Notes: generated from the letters alone by a model not told the origin. Shown: positions 45,991 through 55,363, counted from the first letter of the stretch. The stretch: DNA of 64,000 nucleotides from GCA-016699445 sp964555055 (GCA_964555055.1 CAZKQW010000001.1:62001-126000), one strand, 5' to 3'. Program-made: numbers and translations.

Positions 45991-46788
45991 TTACACCCAA
46001 CCGAATGCGGACAGGACGTCGGAGGCGACCTCTTCGATGGCCTTGGACGTCACGTCGATGACCGCCTTCACTTTCAGCGTTTGAAAGATGAGGTTCGCGT
46101 ACTTGATCTCCTGCTTGATGTTCTCGAGGTTGGCGTAGTTCTCCATGTGGCCGACGCCCAGTTTCGCCAAACGGGACGTGCGGAGGTCGACCAGCTTCTC
46201 CGGCGAGATGGTCAGTCCCACGAGTTTGGACGGATCCACCAAGTGCAGGACGGACGGGATCGGCACGCCGCGGACTAGAGGGACGTTGGCGGTCTTGTAG
46301 CCACGGTACGAAAGGTAGATCGACAAGGGGGTCTTCGACGTGCGCGAGATGCCCACGAGGATGATGTCGGCGTTGCGGATGGTGTCGAGGCCGAGGCCGT
46401 CGTCGTGCTTCACGGAGAACTCGATGGCTTCGTTGCGCTTGAAGTAATTGCTGGAAAAATCATGCCTCAAGCCGGGCTCGTCGGAAGGCGTGATCTGGAG
46501 GAAACCGGCGAGAGAGTCCAAAACCGGGCCCATCACGTCGATGGCGAGCACGCCCATGTCCTGGGCCGTCTTCATTATGATCTGGCGGAGGTTCTTGGAG
46601 ACGAACGTGAAGATGATGCACCCTTTCGTGTCATGGGCTTCCTGCACGACGCCCAGGGCGCGTTCGGCCGAGCGCACGCGGGTGCGCTGCAGGACGGGGA
46701 CGCCTTCCTTCTTGAATTGACGGACGGCGGCGTTCGTGAGGCTTAAAACCAACTCTCCCGTCGCGTCGGATACCGCGTAAATGATCAT
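45991..46788 (-). CDS. ppsR: PEP synthase / pyruvate-phosphate-dikinase regulatory protein (DUF299)
   Basis: A 265-residue bifunctional kinase/pyrophosphorylase. It opens with IIYAVSDATGELVLSLTNAAVRQF and has KHDDGLGLDTIRNADIILVGISRTSKTPLSIYLS with the P-loop GISRTSKTP at ~146-154. Then comes GYKTANVPLVRGVPIP and the C-terminal 'A...LGWP'-like end (SAFGWV). It phosphorylates and dephosphorylates a threonine on PEP synthase or pyruvate phosphate dikinase and so gates gluconeogenesis. The target gene is not visible here. It is in tandem with rmuC on the same strand, 14 bases apart. Confidence 0.94.
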   Translation of the reverse strand: MIIYAVSDATGELVLSLTNAAVRQFKKEGVPVLQRTRVRSAERALGVVQEAHDTKGCIIFTFVSKNLRQIIMKTAQDMGVLAIDVMGPVLDSLAGFLQITPSDEPGLRHDFSSNYFKRNEAIEFSVKHDDGLGLDTIRNADIILVGISRTSKTPLSIYLSYRGYKTANVPLVRGVPIPSVLHLVDPSKLVGLTISPEKLVDLRTSRLAKLGVGHMENYANLENIKQEIKYANLIFQTLKVKAVIDVTSKAIEEVASDVLSAFGWV

Positions 46789-46802
46789 TGTCTGGTTTCC
46801 CT

Positions 46803-47921
46803 TTATTTACCTTCGACCAAGCGCAACTCCGGTCCCTCGCCGATGACGAGGCTCTGCATCTTATCGCCGAACTTCTGCAGCTTCTTGTCCGCGTCCTCGA
46901 AGGATCCCTTCGCGTTCGACAGGTGCTTCCCGAGCAATTGGAACTTATCCCCGAAATCCCCGAAGTCCTTCTTGAGAGCCGCCAAATCCTTCATGATCTC
47001 GCAAGCCCGCTCTTCGATCTTCATGCCCTTGAAGCCGACGGCGATCGTCTGAAGGTAAGCGTAGAAGCTGTTGGGAGATACCGGATAGACGCGCTTCTCC
47101 TGGGCGTAACGGATCAAGTCCTTTTCGCCCTCTTCCTGACGGATGAGGATCTCGTAATAGACGTTTTCTGCGGGAATATACATCAAGGCGATGTCGAGCG
47201 TGCCCTCATGGGGCAGGATGTATTTTTGCGAAATCTTGTCGATGTGCTTCTTGACGTCCGCCAGGAAGACCTTGCGGGCGGCGCGCTTCTCGTCGTCGTT
47301 GTTCGATTGTTGGACGATCCGGAGGAAGTTCTCGAGGGGAAATTTCGAATCGACCGGGATCATGCCTTGGGCCGAGTGGACCACGGCGTCCACTTTTTCG
47401 CGCGACGTGAACTCGTGCTGGAGCTTATACCGGTCCGGAGGCAGGACCTGGGAGAGGAGATCCCCCAGGAAGAGCTCGCCGAGATTCCCGCGCAACTTGG
47501 GCGCCTTTAAAATATCCTGAAGGCCCGCGATATCTTTCCCCACCTCGAAGATCTGCTTGGTGGACTCCTCCATCCGCCCCAAGCTCTTTTGTACGTCACC
47601 CACCACACGGGCGGCGTTGTCGAGGCGTTGACCGACGTTTTTATTCGATTCTTCCATCAACCGGCTGGTCTCGTGCAGGCGCTTATCCATGGCTTCGGTG
47701 AGGGAGGACATCTGCTGGTGGACGAGCTTCGAGGAGGCGTCGAGCTGGGAATGTAGGTGTTCGATTTGTTGTTTTAACAGGAGCTCAGAAGCGTTGTCTT
47801 TTTTTCGCGTCACCTGAAAGGCTAAAAAGCCGACCAGGCCGATCAAACCGACCAGCGCCGCTAACAGGATGGGAATGAGCGTCATGACGACGGAGGATAA
47901 AGGATATCGTTGCCAAATCAA
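46803..47921 (-). CDS. rmuC: RmuC-family DNA recombination protein
   Basis: A 372-residue protein with an N-terminal membrane helix (residues ~11-32, MTLIPILLAALVGLIGLVGFLA). A long coiled coil covers residues ~35-130 (LLKQQIEHLHSQLDASSKLVH). The RmuC nuclease-like core follows: LRGNLGELFLGDLLSQVLPPDRY, VDAVVHSAQGMIPVDSKFPLENF, ALMYIPAENVYYEI and YAQEKRVYPVSPNSFYAYLQTI. RmuC limits recombination at inverted repeats. It is divergent from the glutaredoxin gene. Its operon partner ppsR is not functionally linked as far as is known. Confidence 0.93.
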   Translation of the reverse strand: MIWQRYPLSSVVMTLIPILLAALVGLIGLVGFLAFQVTRKKDNASELLLKQQIEHLHSQLDASSKLVHQQMSSLTEAMDKRLHETSRLMEESNKNVGQRLDNAARVVGDVQKSLGRMEESTKQIFEVGKDIAGLQDILKAPKLRGNLGELFLGDLLSQVLPPDRYKLQHEFTSREKVDAVVHSAQGMIPVDSKFPLENFLRIVQQSNNDDEKRAARKVFLADVKKHIDKISQKYILPHEGTLDIALMYIPAENVYYEILIRQEEGEKDLIRYAQEKRVYPVSPNSFYAYLQTIAVGFKGMKIEERACEIMKDLAALKKDFGDFGDKFQLLGKHLSNAKGSFEDADKKLQKFGDKMQSLVIGEGPELRLVEGK

Positions 47922-47948
47922 TCAGAAATGACGGAAAGTATTTTTCCT

Positions 47949-48179
47949 ATGAAGATCAAAATCTACACGACCGATGATTGTCCTTATTGCCTGGCCGCAA
48001 AAAACCTCCTGACGCGAAAGAATCTTCCTTTCGAAGAAGTCGACGTCAGCGCGGACGCGGATTTCGACGCCCTCGTCAAAAAAACCGGCATGAAGACGGT
48101 TCCTCAAATTTTTCTAGATGATCAATTGATAGGAGGGTTTCAGGAACTCACGCAATGGGATCGTCAGGGGAAGCTCTAA
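47949..48179 (+). CDS. Glutaredoxin 3-type
   Basis: A 76-residue thiol oxidoreductase. ATG 47949 begins the fold (MKIKIYTTDDCPYCLAAKNLL) with active site C11-P-Y-C14. The cis-proline block TVPQIFLDDQLIGGFQEL completes the GrxC pattern. It reduces disulphides using glutathione. The stop overlaps the 3' end of the convergent Q/P-rich gene by a few bases. The frame's upstream ATG at 47910 lies inside rmuC and is disfavoured. Confidence 0.92.
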   Translation: MKIKIYTTDDCPYCLAAKNLLTRKNLPFEEVDVSADADFDALVKKTGMKTVPQIFLDDQLIGGFQELTQWDRQGKL

Positions 48180-49309
48180 GCGGCGCCCATGTCGCGACGC
48201 GCTCCAATCATATAATCGCGCGTTAAACCAGACGTACCCTGCGAAGTCCCCGATACACGACCGCCCTCCCCGTCACGACCGCGGCTTTGGTCTCGCGTGA
48301 GTCGGGCCATCAGCATTTGCTCGCGAGTCATCGCGGGAGCGGCAGCTTGGAAAACGGCAGCCGCCATCGGAGAGGCCTGAGGGCCTTGCATCCGAGGCTG
48401 CTCCATATGGGCGAGCTCGTACATGCATCTTAAACCCTCCGCGTAAGCGGGCTGCTGCTCTTCCGTGAGGTGCGGCGCACTGCAAAGAATCACGCTGCGG
48501 GCAGGCGCTTGTTGAGCCGGCGTTTCGGGAGCCATAGGGACCGGCGTCGCGTCTGGAGCCACGGGGGTCCCGGAAGTCGGTCCCGCCGCGTTCGGGGTTC
48601 GGGGCTGGGTCAGTTGCCCGCCCCCTTGAAGGCGGGCGTACTGTAATTGTTGTTTCTGCTCCGGGGTAAGATGAGCTTCGTCGGAAGACGTCCTGAGAGA
48701 CGTCGAAGGCGTTTCACCGCTTTCGGGAGTCGACCGCGGCAATCGTGTTTGAGGTTGGTTAGCGGAGCCTGACTGCCCTTCCCCTTGGGATTGAGACTGA
48801 TTTTGAGACTGTTGAGCCGTTTGAGGTTCGGAAGGGGCGTTGGGCACAGCGGGAGCTTCCGGAGCTGCGGCGGGCTGGCTTGCAGTTTCAGGCTGAGGCA
48901 GATTTTCAGCTACAGACGGTTGCGCTTCCTGAGGCACAGGCTCCGAATGGTTTGGAGGATTCGATGGCAGCGTCTCTTGAGTCGTTTGTGGTTGGTTTAC
49001 AGACTGAGATTCTTGAGCTGGAGGATGGGCTTCGTTCGGTTGCGGGGTTTCCGCGGCCTTCGCTTGATCTGTTCTTTGATCCGCCGCATGTTGGCGGCCT
49101 TCGGCTAAAAGTTGGGCTCTCTGGGCGAGAGTACGGGCTTTTTGGAAAGAATCCCGCTGAACCACCGCCCCTCGCTGGGAATCAGAATGGGTTTTCGCCA
49201 ACGCCGACTCGCCTTCGCGAGCCTCCTCTCGTCTCTGATCCCGACGGGCTTCTAAATGGTCAGCCGCTCCTTGAAAACGAGCTCCGTTATTTAAGGACTC
49301 CACACCCAT
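48176..49309 (-). CDS. Q/P/S-rich disordered protein, 377 residues
   Basis: Almost the whole chain is low complexity. Residues ~1-75 are charged and helical (DQRREEAREGESALAK, AQRAQLLAEGRQHAADQ). Residues ~75-270 are rich in Gln, Pro, Ser and Ala (PQPNEAHPPAQESQSVNQPQ, NQSQSQGEGQSGSANQ). Residues ~275-377 hold a short ordered part with two cysteines (VILCSAPHLTEEQQ, LRCMYELAHM) and a Gly/Arg/Met tail. No signal peptide or family is recognised. Such proteins can be scaffolds, phase-separating proteins or secreted adhesins. It is preceded by a very good sigma-54 promoter, so it is likely produced under a specific stimulus. Confidence 0.6.
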   Translation of the reverse strand: MGVESLNNGARFQGAADHLEARRDQRREEAREGESALAKTHSDSQRGAVVQRDSFQKARTLAQRAQLLAEGRQHAADQRTDQAKAAETPQPNEAHPPAQESQSVNQPQTTQETLPSNPPNHSEPVPQEAQPSVAENLPQPETASQPAAAPEAPAVPNAPSEPQTAQQSQNQSQSQGEGQSGSANQPQTRLPRSTPESGETPSTSLRTSSDEAHLTPEQKQQLQYARLQGGGQLTQPRTPNAAGPTSGTPVAPDATPVPMAPETPAQQAPARSVILCSAPHLTEEQQPAYAEGLRCMYELAHMEQPRMQGPQASPMAAAVFQAAAPAMTREQMLMARLTRDQSRGRDGEGGRVSGTSQGTSGLTRDYMIGARRDMGAA

Positions 49310-49341
49310 AAAAATACACGTCTCCTCCAGAGCCCTATTTT

Positions 49342-49358
49342 AGCAAGCCAAGTGCCAG
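49342..49358 (-). promoter_or_regulatory. Sigma-54 (-24/-12) promoter for 48176-49309
   Basis: On the minus strand TGGCACTTGGCTTGCT has GG and GC 10 bases apart, matching TGGCAC and TTGCW in full. The -12 lies 34 bases before the ATG, with a GGAGGAG ribosome site between. Confidence 0.75.
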
Positions 49359-49472
49359 CGGCCGAACTTCATGAGCTTGAAACACAATCCTATCTATTTA
49401 AATTTATTCGTATTTTAAATCAGTGGATTCACGAAAGATTAGCGCCTGGAGACTAATGACACCAGTTTTCGC

Positions 49473-50456
49473 TTATTTGAGGTGTCGCAGCCTCAAGATC
49501 CGCTCATGGCTCGCGCGAGCTTGTTCTTTTAAAAACGCCGACTTTTGCACCTCGCGGTGGACTTGCGAGACCACGTCCAAGCCTTGTTCCCCACCACTAC
49601 AGATCAACAGCATGTCGACGCCAGCTTCTAAGGCCAGCACGCAGGCCTCAGCATAAGTGTATTTTTCGGAAATGGCCTTCATCTCGAAATCATCGGAAAT
49701 GACGACGCCGTCGTATTTCCATTTTTCGCGTAAAAGATCGGTGAGGATTTTTTTCGAGAGGGTCGCGGGATTCTTCGGGTCCAACGCCGGATACACGACG
49801 TGAGCCGTCATTAACATGGGGATTTTTTTTCGAACGGCCATCCAAAAAGGGAATAATTCCACTTTGTTTAACACGGCCCGACTCCGCGTGACCGTGGGGA
49901 GAGTCAGGTGAGAATCCTGATGAGTGTCCCCATGCCCCGGGAAATGCTTGCCGCAAGCCAAAATCCCGGCTTTTCGCAAGCCTTCGGCGAAAGCCAAAGC
50001 CGCTTCGGCGGCGATTTTCGGATGGTCGGAGAAAGCACGATCGCCAATAATGGGATTTTTCGGATTGGAGTTCACGTCCAGAACAGGCGCGAAATCGAGA
50101 TCAAAACCCAAAGCCTTTAATTCCTTCCCCAAAAGATAACCCGCTTCGGCAACGAGCTTTCGATTCTTCCCCTTTTGGAAGAGAAAACCCCAGGTAACAG
50201 CCGGAGGGTAGAGCGGAAAGGGAGACGTCAAGCGGGCGACGCGGCCGCCCTCCTGATCGACTGCGATCCATAAACGAGGGTCGATTTTCCTAAGGGAAGC
50301 GTTCAGGGCTTTTACCTGGGAAAGGGTTTGGATATTTCGTTTGAACAAGATCACGCCGGCAGGCGGCGCTTGCTTTAAAAGCTTTTTTGTTTCCTTAGAA
50401 ATACTTGTTCCTTCAAATCCCCACATGAATAAACGGCTGAATTCCTCAAATTTCAT
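49473..50456 (-). CDS. nagZ: Beta-N-acetylhexosaminidase
   Basis: A 327-residue family-3 glycoside hydrolase. The N-terminus has 'GVILFKRNIQTLSQVKAL'. Substrate residues follow in WIAVDQEGGRVARL and DFAPVLDVNSNP. The NagZ hallmark loop CGKHFPGHGDTHQDSHLTLP (catalytic His/Asp pair) and the nucleophile Asp in VVISDDFEMKAI complete the set. NagZ cleaves GlcNAc from anhydromuropeptides during wall recycling; no signal peptide is present, as expected for the cytoplasmic enzyme. It is the second gene after the peptide-binding lipoprotein on the same strand. Confidence 0.95.
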   Translation of the reverse strand: MKFEEFSRLFMWGFEGTSISKETKKLLKQAPPAGVILFKRNIQTLSQVKALNASLRKIDPRLWIAVDQEGGRVARLTSPFPLYPPAVTWGFLFQKGKNRKLVAEAGYLLGKELKALGFDLDFAPVLDVNSNPKNPIIGDRAFSDHPKIAAEAALAFAEGLRKAGILACGKHFPGHGDTHQDSHLTLPTVTRSRAVLNKVELFPFWMAVRKKIPMLMTAHVVYPALDPKNPATLSKKILTDLLREKWKYDGVVISDDFEMKAISEKYTYAEACVLALEAGVDMLLICSGGEQGLDVVSQVHREVQKSAFLKEQARASHERILRLRHLK

Positions 50457-50474
50457 TTGCGCTCCTTACTATCC

Positions 50475-51977
50475 TTATCGATTTTCTTCTTTAAACGCTT
50501 CCACCACCCACTCGAACGACCCGTCCGGCCTGAGCCGAACATTTTGAACGCGATCCGAATAGACAACCACGTTTTTCCGGTACCATAAAGGGATTACGGG
50601 AACATCCTGCGAGAATATCTTTTGGATCCACCCATAAACCTCTCGACGCTCCTCACGATCCAAAGCCTTGGCGATCGACCCCGTCAGTTGATCCATCGTT
50701 TTTTCGTCGTCCCGATGGTAAATGTCTCTGAGGAAATCCGGCTCACTCAGGGCTTCTCCTTCTTCGGGACCTTCCATCAAAATAAGATCATACCGCCCTT
50801 CCGCCACGTCGCGCAGGAAAATCGTCTTATCTTCAGGAACGACTTTTAAATCGACCCCGATCGATCTCCATTGTTTCGCGATCAGACGCGATAATCCCAA
50901 AGACTCTTTATGGGTCGTCGTCTTTAGCGTGAGTGAAAATCGAGCCCGAGGGCCGCTTCCATCCATATCGAAATAACCCGAGCGGTTTAAAGCTACCTTC
51001 GCCACTGTCACGTTTTGCGGTGTATGAGGGTATGTTGAAACATCGCTCTGATATGCCCAATGCGCGATCGGCAGGAGGGTTTGCGCCGGGCTGCCCCAAC
51101 CACTCAGATGCTCTTCGATCATAGAGGGTATATCCAGGGCATAAGCCAGCGCTTTACGGACTTCGGGATTCGCCAAATGGGTTTCTTGAAGATTAAACGC
51201 GAGATACACGACCTGTGACCCTTCGGTGGACTGGATCTTTAGCCGAGTCTCGCGCCTCAAGGACTCCATCAAGGCGGGAGAAACACTGTTTTGAAGGGCA
51301 TCCACACGACCATTCTTCAACGCGAGCACGCGTAAGGCCTCGTCGGCAATCACGTGGAATTCCAAAAAAGGGATTTTTGACGGAGATTCAGGCTGATTGG
51401 CCCGACGCAGCCTCACTTTTTCGGGGCCCACTCTTTCGACGGCGAAAGGACCGGTGCCGATTTGGGGGGATCGATCTTTAGGAAGGATACCGACCGTCAA
51501 TGCTGCTAAAAAAGTCCCGTTAGGTTCTTTCAACGCGATTTGCACTGTCTGTGGATCCGGAGCACTCACCTCTTCGATTTGGTCCAGTACCTTTTTCCAT
51601 GGCGAACGACTGTCGGCACGGCGCAATTTTTCGATCGTGAAAAGAACATCGTTCGAAGTCAACGGCAGTCCGTCGTGGAAGAGAACTCCGGCCTTGAGAT
51701 GGATCGTATAATGCCGCGGGTCTTTTTGTTCGAAGGAAGCGGCCAAGTCCGGCACCCATTCGAACCTTTCGTTGACTCTAAAAAGCCCTCGATGGATGAG
51801 ACGCGAAATTTTCGAAAAATCAGCGACACTTGCAACACCGACGACGAGGGTGTCGCTGGGGGTTTTTGAAGGCTGGCGAGCCGAAGGACCACAAGAGGCG
51901 GTTAACAGCAGAAGAAAAAAAATAATTTTTACCCTGAAAGAATTGAAAGCGCCGAAGGATGAAATTAAGGTGCCCAC
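50475..51977 (-). CDS. Oligopeptide ABC transporter substrate-binding lipoprotein
   Basis: A 500-residue extracytoplasmic binding protein of the SBP_bac_5 family. Lipoprotein signal: IIFFLLLLTASCGPS (lipid cysteine near residue 29). Then DTLVVGVASVADFSKISRLIHRGLF, FTIEKLRRADSRSPWKK and 'EVRKALAYALDIPSMIEEHL', all standard for dipeptide/oligopeptide-binding proteins. A C-terminal 'Y.WIQKIFSQDVPVIPLWY' follows. No permease or ATPase gene is adjacent. It is 18 bases upstream of nagZ, so a role in capturing murein peptides is plausible. The start ATG 51977 is close to the divergent dacB start. Confidence 0.9.
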   Translation of the reverse strand: MGTLISSFGAFNSFRVKIIFFLLLLTASCGPSARQPSKTPSDTLVVGVASVADFSKISRLIHRGLFRVNERFEWVPDLAASFEQKDPRHYTIHLKAGVLFHDGLPLTSNDVLFTIEKLRRADSRSPWKKVLDQIEEVSAPDPQTVQIALKEPNGTFLAALTVGILPKDRSPQIGTGPFAVERVGPEKVRLRRANQPESPSKIPFLEFHVIADEALRVLALKNGRVDALQNSVSPALMESLRRETRLKIQSTEGSQVVYLAFNLQETHLANPEVRKALAYALDIPSMIEEHLSGWGSPAQTLLPIAHWAYQSDVSTYPHTPQNVTVAKVALNRSGYFDMDGSGPRARFSLTLKTTTHKESLGLSRLIAKQWRSIGVDLKVVPEDKTIFLRDVAEGRYDLILMEGPEEGEALSEPDFLRDIYHRDDEKTMDQLTGSIAKALDREERREVYGWIQKIFSQDVPVIPLWYRKNVVVYSDRVQNVRLRPDGSFEWVVEAFKEENR

Positions 51978-51993
51978 GAATCCGCAGAAAATT

Positions 51994-53421
51994 ATGAGAC
52001 TTTTGAAAGCCTGTCACTCTTTTATTCCTTTTTTCCTCTTAATAACGCTTCTTTTCCATACATTCCCGCCTTTTTCCGGGGACGCGGAAGCGAAAAAAGC
52101 GACGGCAAAAAAAAACGCTTCGAAACGTCCGGTCAAATGGAAGCCCCTGAACCTCAATCCTGTTGGCACTCTTTCAGAACAAATCGATTACATCATACGA
52201 GAGACGGGATTGAACGCTTGCATCGTAGGATTGAAGGCGGTGGACTTAGGATCGGGGAGAGTCGTCTACGAGAAAAACGCCGATCATCCTCTGAATCCAG
52301 CCTCAAATACGAAGATCATCACTGAGGCGGCGGCGCTTGATTTTTTAGGCCCCCATTACACGTTTAAAACTGATTTTTCTTCCGAAGCATCCATCGATCC
52401 CGATGGTCGTCTCCATAATCTTTGGATCCGGGGTTACGGGGATCCCGTCTTCACGACGGAAGAGATGGAGGCCGTCGTCGACGCCTTCGCCGAAGCGGGA
52501 TTGAAGGAAATCACGGGCAACGTTTACGTCGATGATTCGTATTTCGGGACGGACCATAATATCCACTACTCTTCACGCAGCGGAGGCAAGGAATATACGA
52601 TCGTTTTGGGAGCGGTTTCCTACAACTTTAACCGCGGACAGATCCATATTTCGCAAAGCTCCGAGGAGGAAGCGGAACAGACGTCTATCGCTTTCCGCAA
52701 AAAAAGACAAAAGAGCCCGAAACGCCGGAAACCCATTCGAAAAAAACGTGTAATGAGCGTAGCCAAAAATCCGGCCCTAGCGTTCGGTACCGCCTTCATC
52801 CAAACCATGGAAGCGAGCGGGATCAATATTAAAGGCAAAGCCATCGAAGGCATCACTCCGACCGACAGCACACAGGTGCTGATCCATCGATCCCCTGAAT
52901 TGAAAGAAGTCGTAAAAGGCATGGGAAAATTCAGCAATAACTTCATCGCAGAGCAAGTCTTACGCGTGATCGGTGGCGAAAAATACGGAGCTCCCGCTTC
53001 CTTGGATAAAGGCTTGAAGGTCGCGCGGGATTATCTGGAATCGCTCGGCTTCTCGGAGCGGGAGTTCGCCTTGGACAATGGGTCCGGCCTTTCCTTATAC
53101 AACCGCTTATCGGCCGATCAATTCATCGACATACTGGAAAACGCCTATCGTTCCCCTTACCGGGATGAATTCATCGAGAGTTTAAGCATTGCCGGCGTGG
53201 ACGGTACTTTAAAAAAGAGGCTGAAGGTGCCCGAGTTGGCGGGAAGAGTTTTCGCAAAGACCGGTACCTTGAACCAAGTCAGTTCCCTGTCCGGTTATTT
53301 ATTTCTGAAGCGCAAACGAATCGCTTTTTCTCTTCTATTGAATGATGTTACCATACCCCACGATCGATTGGTGATCGCAAAACAGGAAATACTCCGGTCC
53401 ATCGCCAATGCCGTCGAATAA
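51994..53421 (+). CDS. dacB: D-alanyl-D-alanine carboxypeptidase, PBP4 class
   Basis: The frame is open to 51772, but ATG 51994 begins the export signal (residues ~8-29) and is chosen. The rest has all three penicillin-binding motifs in order: SNTK (~104-107), SNN (~314-316) and KTGT (~422-425). It also has the large insert typical of PBP4 between the first two. It contains an unusual basic run (KKRQKSPKRRKPIRKKR, near ~230-245) in that insert. It trims or cross-links peptidoglycan in the periplasm. It is followed four bases later by an MltD-like gene, so the two are likely co-expressed. Confidence 0.93.
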   Translation: MRLLKACHSFIPFFLLITLLFHTFPPFSGDAEAKKATAKKNASKRPVKWKPLNLNPVGTLSEQIDYIIRETGLNACIVGLKAVDLGSGRVVYEKNADHPLNPASNTKIITEAAALDFLGPHYTFKTDFSSEASIDPDGRLHNLWIRGYGDPVFTTEEMEAVVDAFAEAGLKEITGNVYVDDSYFGTDHNIHYSSRSGGKEYTIVLGAVSYNFNRGQIHISQSSEEEAEQTSIAFRKKRQKSPKRRKPIRKKRVMSVAKNPALAFGTAFIQTMEASGINIKGKAIEGITPTDSTQVLIHRSPELKEVVKGMGKFSNNFIAEQVLRVIGGEKYGAPASLDKGLKVARDYLESLGFSEREFALDNGSGLSLYNRLSADQFIDILENAYRSPYRDEFIESLSIAGVDGTLKKRLKVPELAGRVFAKTGTLNQVSSLSGYLFLKRKRIAFSLLLNDVTIPHDRLVIAKQEILRSIANAVE

Positions 53422-53424
53422 CTT

Positions 53425-54981
53425 ATGAAAAAGGAACAGGCTCTACGCATCGCTTTGGTCGTCAGTATCGGCACAGGACTCCATTTTGGCTTCCGAGGAT
53501 TGTCTTCCGCCTTACCTCAAAAATTCCCGCACCTAGCACGGGAAGCCACTCCAACGGTGGAAGTGCCTCTATTGCCTTGGGAAAGCGACCTGAAACCGGT
53601 CGAAACTTTTACGGAAATCGCCAAGCAAAACGAACCAGAACTTCCGACGCCTCCCGCAGACGTGGAACCTCTCCAGCCTTTGGCACCTCTCCAAGCAAAA
53701 AACGCGGTTAAACCGAAGACTAACAGCGTCAGAAAATTAGTCTCCGCCACGGTTTTACCCGAAACCCCGGTCGGCTCTCTTGTGACAGACCGTTACCACG
53801 GGAATTCGCCTTTTATCATCACACCTTCTCTCGCGGCCCCGGTAGAGTTTTGGGCGCGCATTTATGGGGTTTATACTTCCGATCAGGTCGTTCTCCACGA
53901 CATGGAAGACCTTTCCATCGTCTACAAAATCCTGGATTTTTCGAACCTGCAGAAGCGCGATATCTCCGATGCGGAAAGAAGATCGATTCGGGAGTCGGAG
54001 GTTAACCGCGCGATGGCGGAGATCAGGGCAGGACTCGATTCCACGCTCGCCAACCGACTACGCTCGCAAACCGGAATGAAGAACCGCTTCGAGGAAGGTT
54101 TAAAGCGTTCGGGTCGGTATATTTCTTACTTCGAAAAAATCATCATTTCTTATGGAATGCCGTCTGAGATTTCTCGGCTTCCCTTCGTAGAATCTCTTTT
54201 CAACGAGAAGGCCTTTTCGAAGGTGGCGGCCGGAGGTCTATGGCAATTCATGGCCGAATCGGCAAAAAAATACATGACCGTCAATTCTTTGGTGGACGAA
54301 CGCTACGACCCGTTGATCGCCTGCCATGGAGCCGCCAAGCTCCTACGCCACAATTTTGACTTATTAGGAACATGGCCTTTAGCCATCAATGCCTATAACT
54401 CGGGTCCCGGAAACCTTATGAAAGCGATGAATGCCTTGGGGACGAAGGACATCGCAAAAATCATCAACGGCTATCGCGGCGGGAGTTATGCCTTTGCTTC
54501 GCGTAACTTTTACCCTTCTTTTCTAGCCGCTTTGCATGTTTATGAGAACCGCAAAAAATATTTCGGGAATATCGTTATAGATCCACCTTTGGCTTTCGAC
54601 ATTCTGGAGCTCCCCACGACCATGAGCTTTCCGGAAATCGCCTATCTCTCACAGACATCGCTTAACGCACTCAAGTCCCTTAACCCGGCGTTTGACGCCA
54701 GCGTCATCCGCGGCGCTTACTCCCTGCCTCCCGGCTCGCAGTTACGGGTGCCTCCGGGTGTTCTAAATGCTTTCGCAGCGAGATTTTTGGATTTTAAAGC
54801 GAGTCCTGACGCTCCAGACCTCCATATCGTGGAGTCCGGCGAAACATATGAATCTATCGCCCATTTTTACGAGACTTCAAGTCACGACATGCGGCAACTC
54901 AATAACTTAGGTGCCGACCTCCAAGATGGCTTTGTCGTTCAAATCCCCCCAACCCGCCACCTCGTAAAACGGGAAAAATAA
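53425..54981 (+). CDS. MltD-type membrane-bound lytic transglycosylase
   Basis: A 518-residue protein with an N-terminal signal/anchor. A Pro/Glu-rich linker follows (residues ~55-95). The SLT domain (residues ~220-400) has the catalytic Glu near 256 in RLPFVESLFNEKAFSK, then GGLWQFMAESAKKYM and the YNSGPGN motif. The C-terminal LysM-like region (VESGETYESIAHFYETSSHDMRQLNNL) binds glycan. The family cleaves peptidoglycan to anhydromuropeptides, the substrate of NagZ. Partner in operon with dacB. Confidence 0.92.
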   Translation: MKKEQALRIALVVSIGTGLHFGFRGLSSALPQKFPHLAREATPTVEVPLLPWESDLKPVETFTEIAKQNEPELPTPPADVEPLQPLAPLQAKNAVKPKTNSVRKLVSATVLPETPVGSLVTDRYHGNSPFIITPSLAAPVEFWARIYGVYTSDQVVLHDMEDLSIVYKILDFSNLQKRDISDAERRSIRESEVNRAMAEIRAGLDSTLANRLRSQTGMKNRFEEGLKRSGRYISYFEKIIISYGMPSEISRLPFVESLFNEKAFSKVAAGGLWQFMAESAKKYMTVNSLVDERYDPLIACHGAAKLLRHNFDLLGTWPLAINAYNSGPGNLMKAMNALGTKDIAKIINGYRGGSYAFASRNFYPSFLAALHVYENRKKYFGNIVIDPPLAFDILELPTTMSFPEIAYLSQTSLNALKSLNPAFDASVIRGAYSLPPGSQLRVPPGVLNAFAARFLDFKASPDAPDLHIVESGETYESIAHFYETSSHDMRQLNNLGADLQDGFVVQIPPTRHLVKREK

Positions 54982-55093
54982 TCCCCTCACTTTGATAATC
55001 AGTAAACTCAAGCGGGTATCAAAAAACCCATTTCCTTGTGGATAACTTTAAAAAACTTATTATAAATAAGGAGTTTAAATATTTGTCACAGCG

Positions 55094-55109
55094 TGGCATT
55101 ATCTTTGCT
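55094..55109 (+). promoter_or_regulatory. Sigma-54 promoter for the first mini-protein
   Basis: TGGCATTATCTTTGCT has GG (55095-55096) and GC (55107-55108) 10 bases apart. A short dyad (CTTATT/AATAAG, 55056-55070) lies 25 bases upstream. The gene start is at 55181. Confidence 0.75.
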
Positions 55110-55180
55110 GTGCTGAGCCTTAAGGTCTAAAAATGGAATATCGCTCAGGTTTTTAAGGGCGAGGCCAAAAGGGGGTATGT

Positions 55181-55363
55181 ATGTTTGTCGGCGTAATTAA
55201 AACGAAAGACGTCCTGCTTCATCCTCTCACCCTCATCTCGATGAGGGGTATCCGAGGGTATCTGAAATTATTTTTCCGGGCCTTAAGTCCCAAACGCTAC
55301 CGATTCATTTCGATGACGCAAAATACCCAATGGATCGACACGAACCGCATGCCGCAGAAGTAA
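55181..55363 (+). CDS. Mini-protein paralog 1, 60 residues
   Basis: Real rather than spurious. It has a ribosome site (AGGGGG), a sigma-54 promoter, a following terminator and a clear paralog 200 bases downstream. The shared pattern is M.VG.I.TKD..L.P.TLI.M.G..GY.KL..R.LS.....FI.M..NT.WI.T. It is basic (several Lys/Arg) and half hydrophobic, with an amphipathic middle (MRGIRGYLKLFFRALS). There is no signal peptide or evident transmembrane helix, which fits a membrane-associating or regulatory peptide. No family is recognised. Confidence 0.75.
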   Translation: MFVGVIKTKDVLLHPLTLISMRGIRGYLKLFFRALSPKRYRFISMTQNTQWIDTNRMPQK

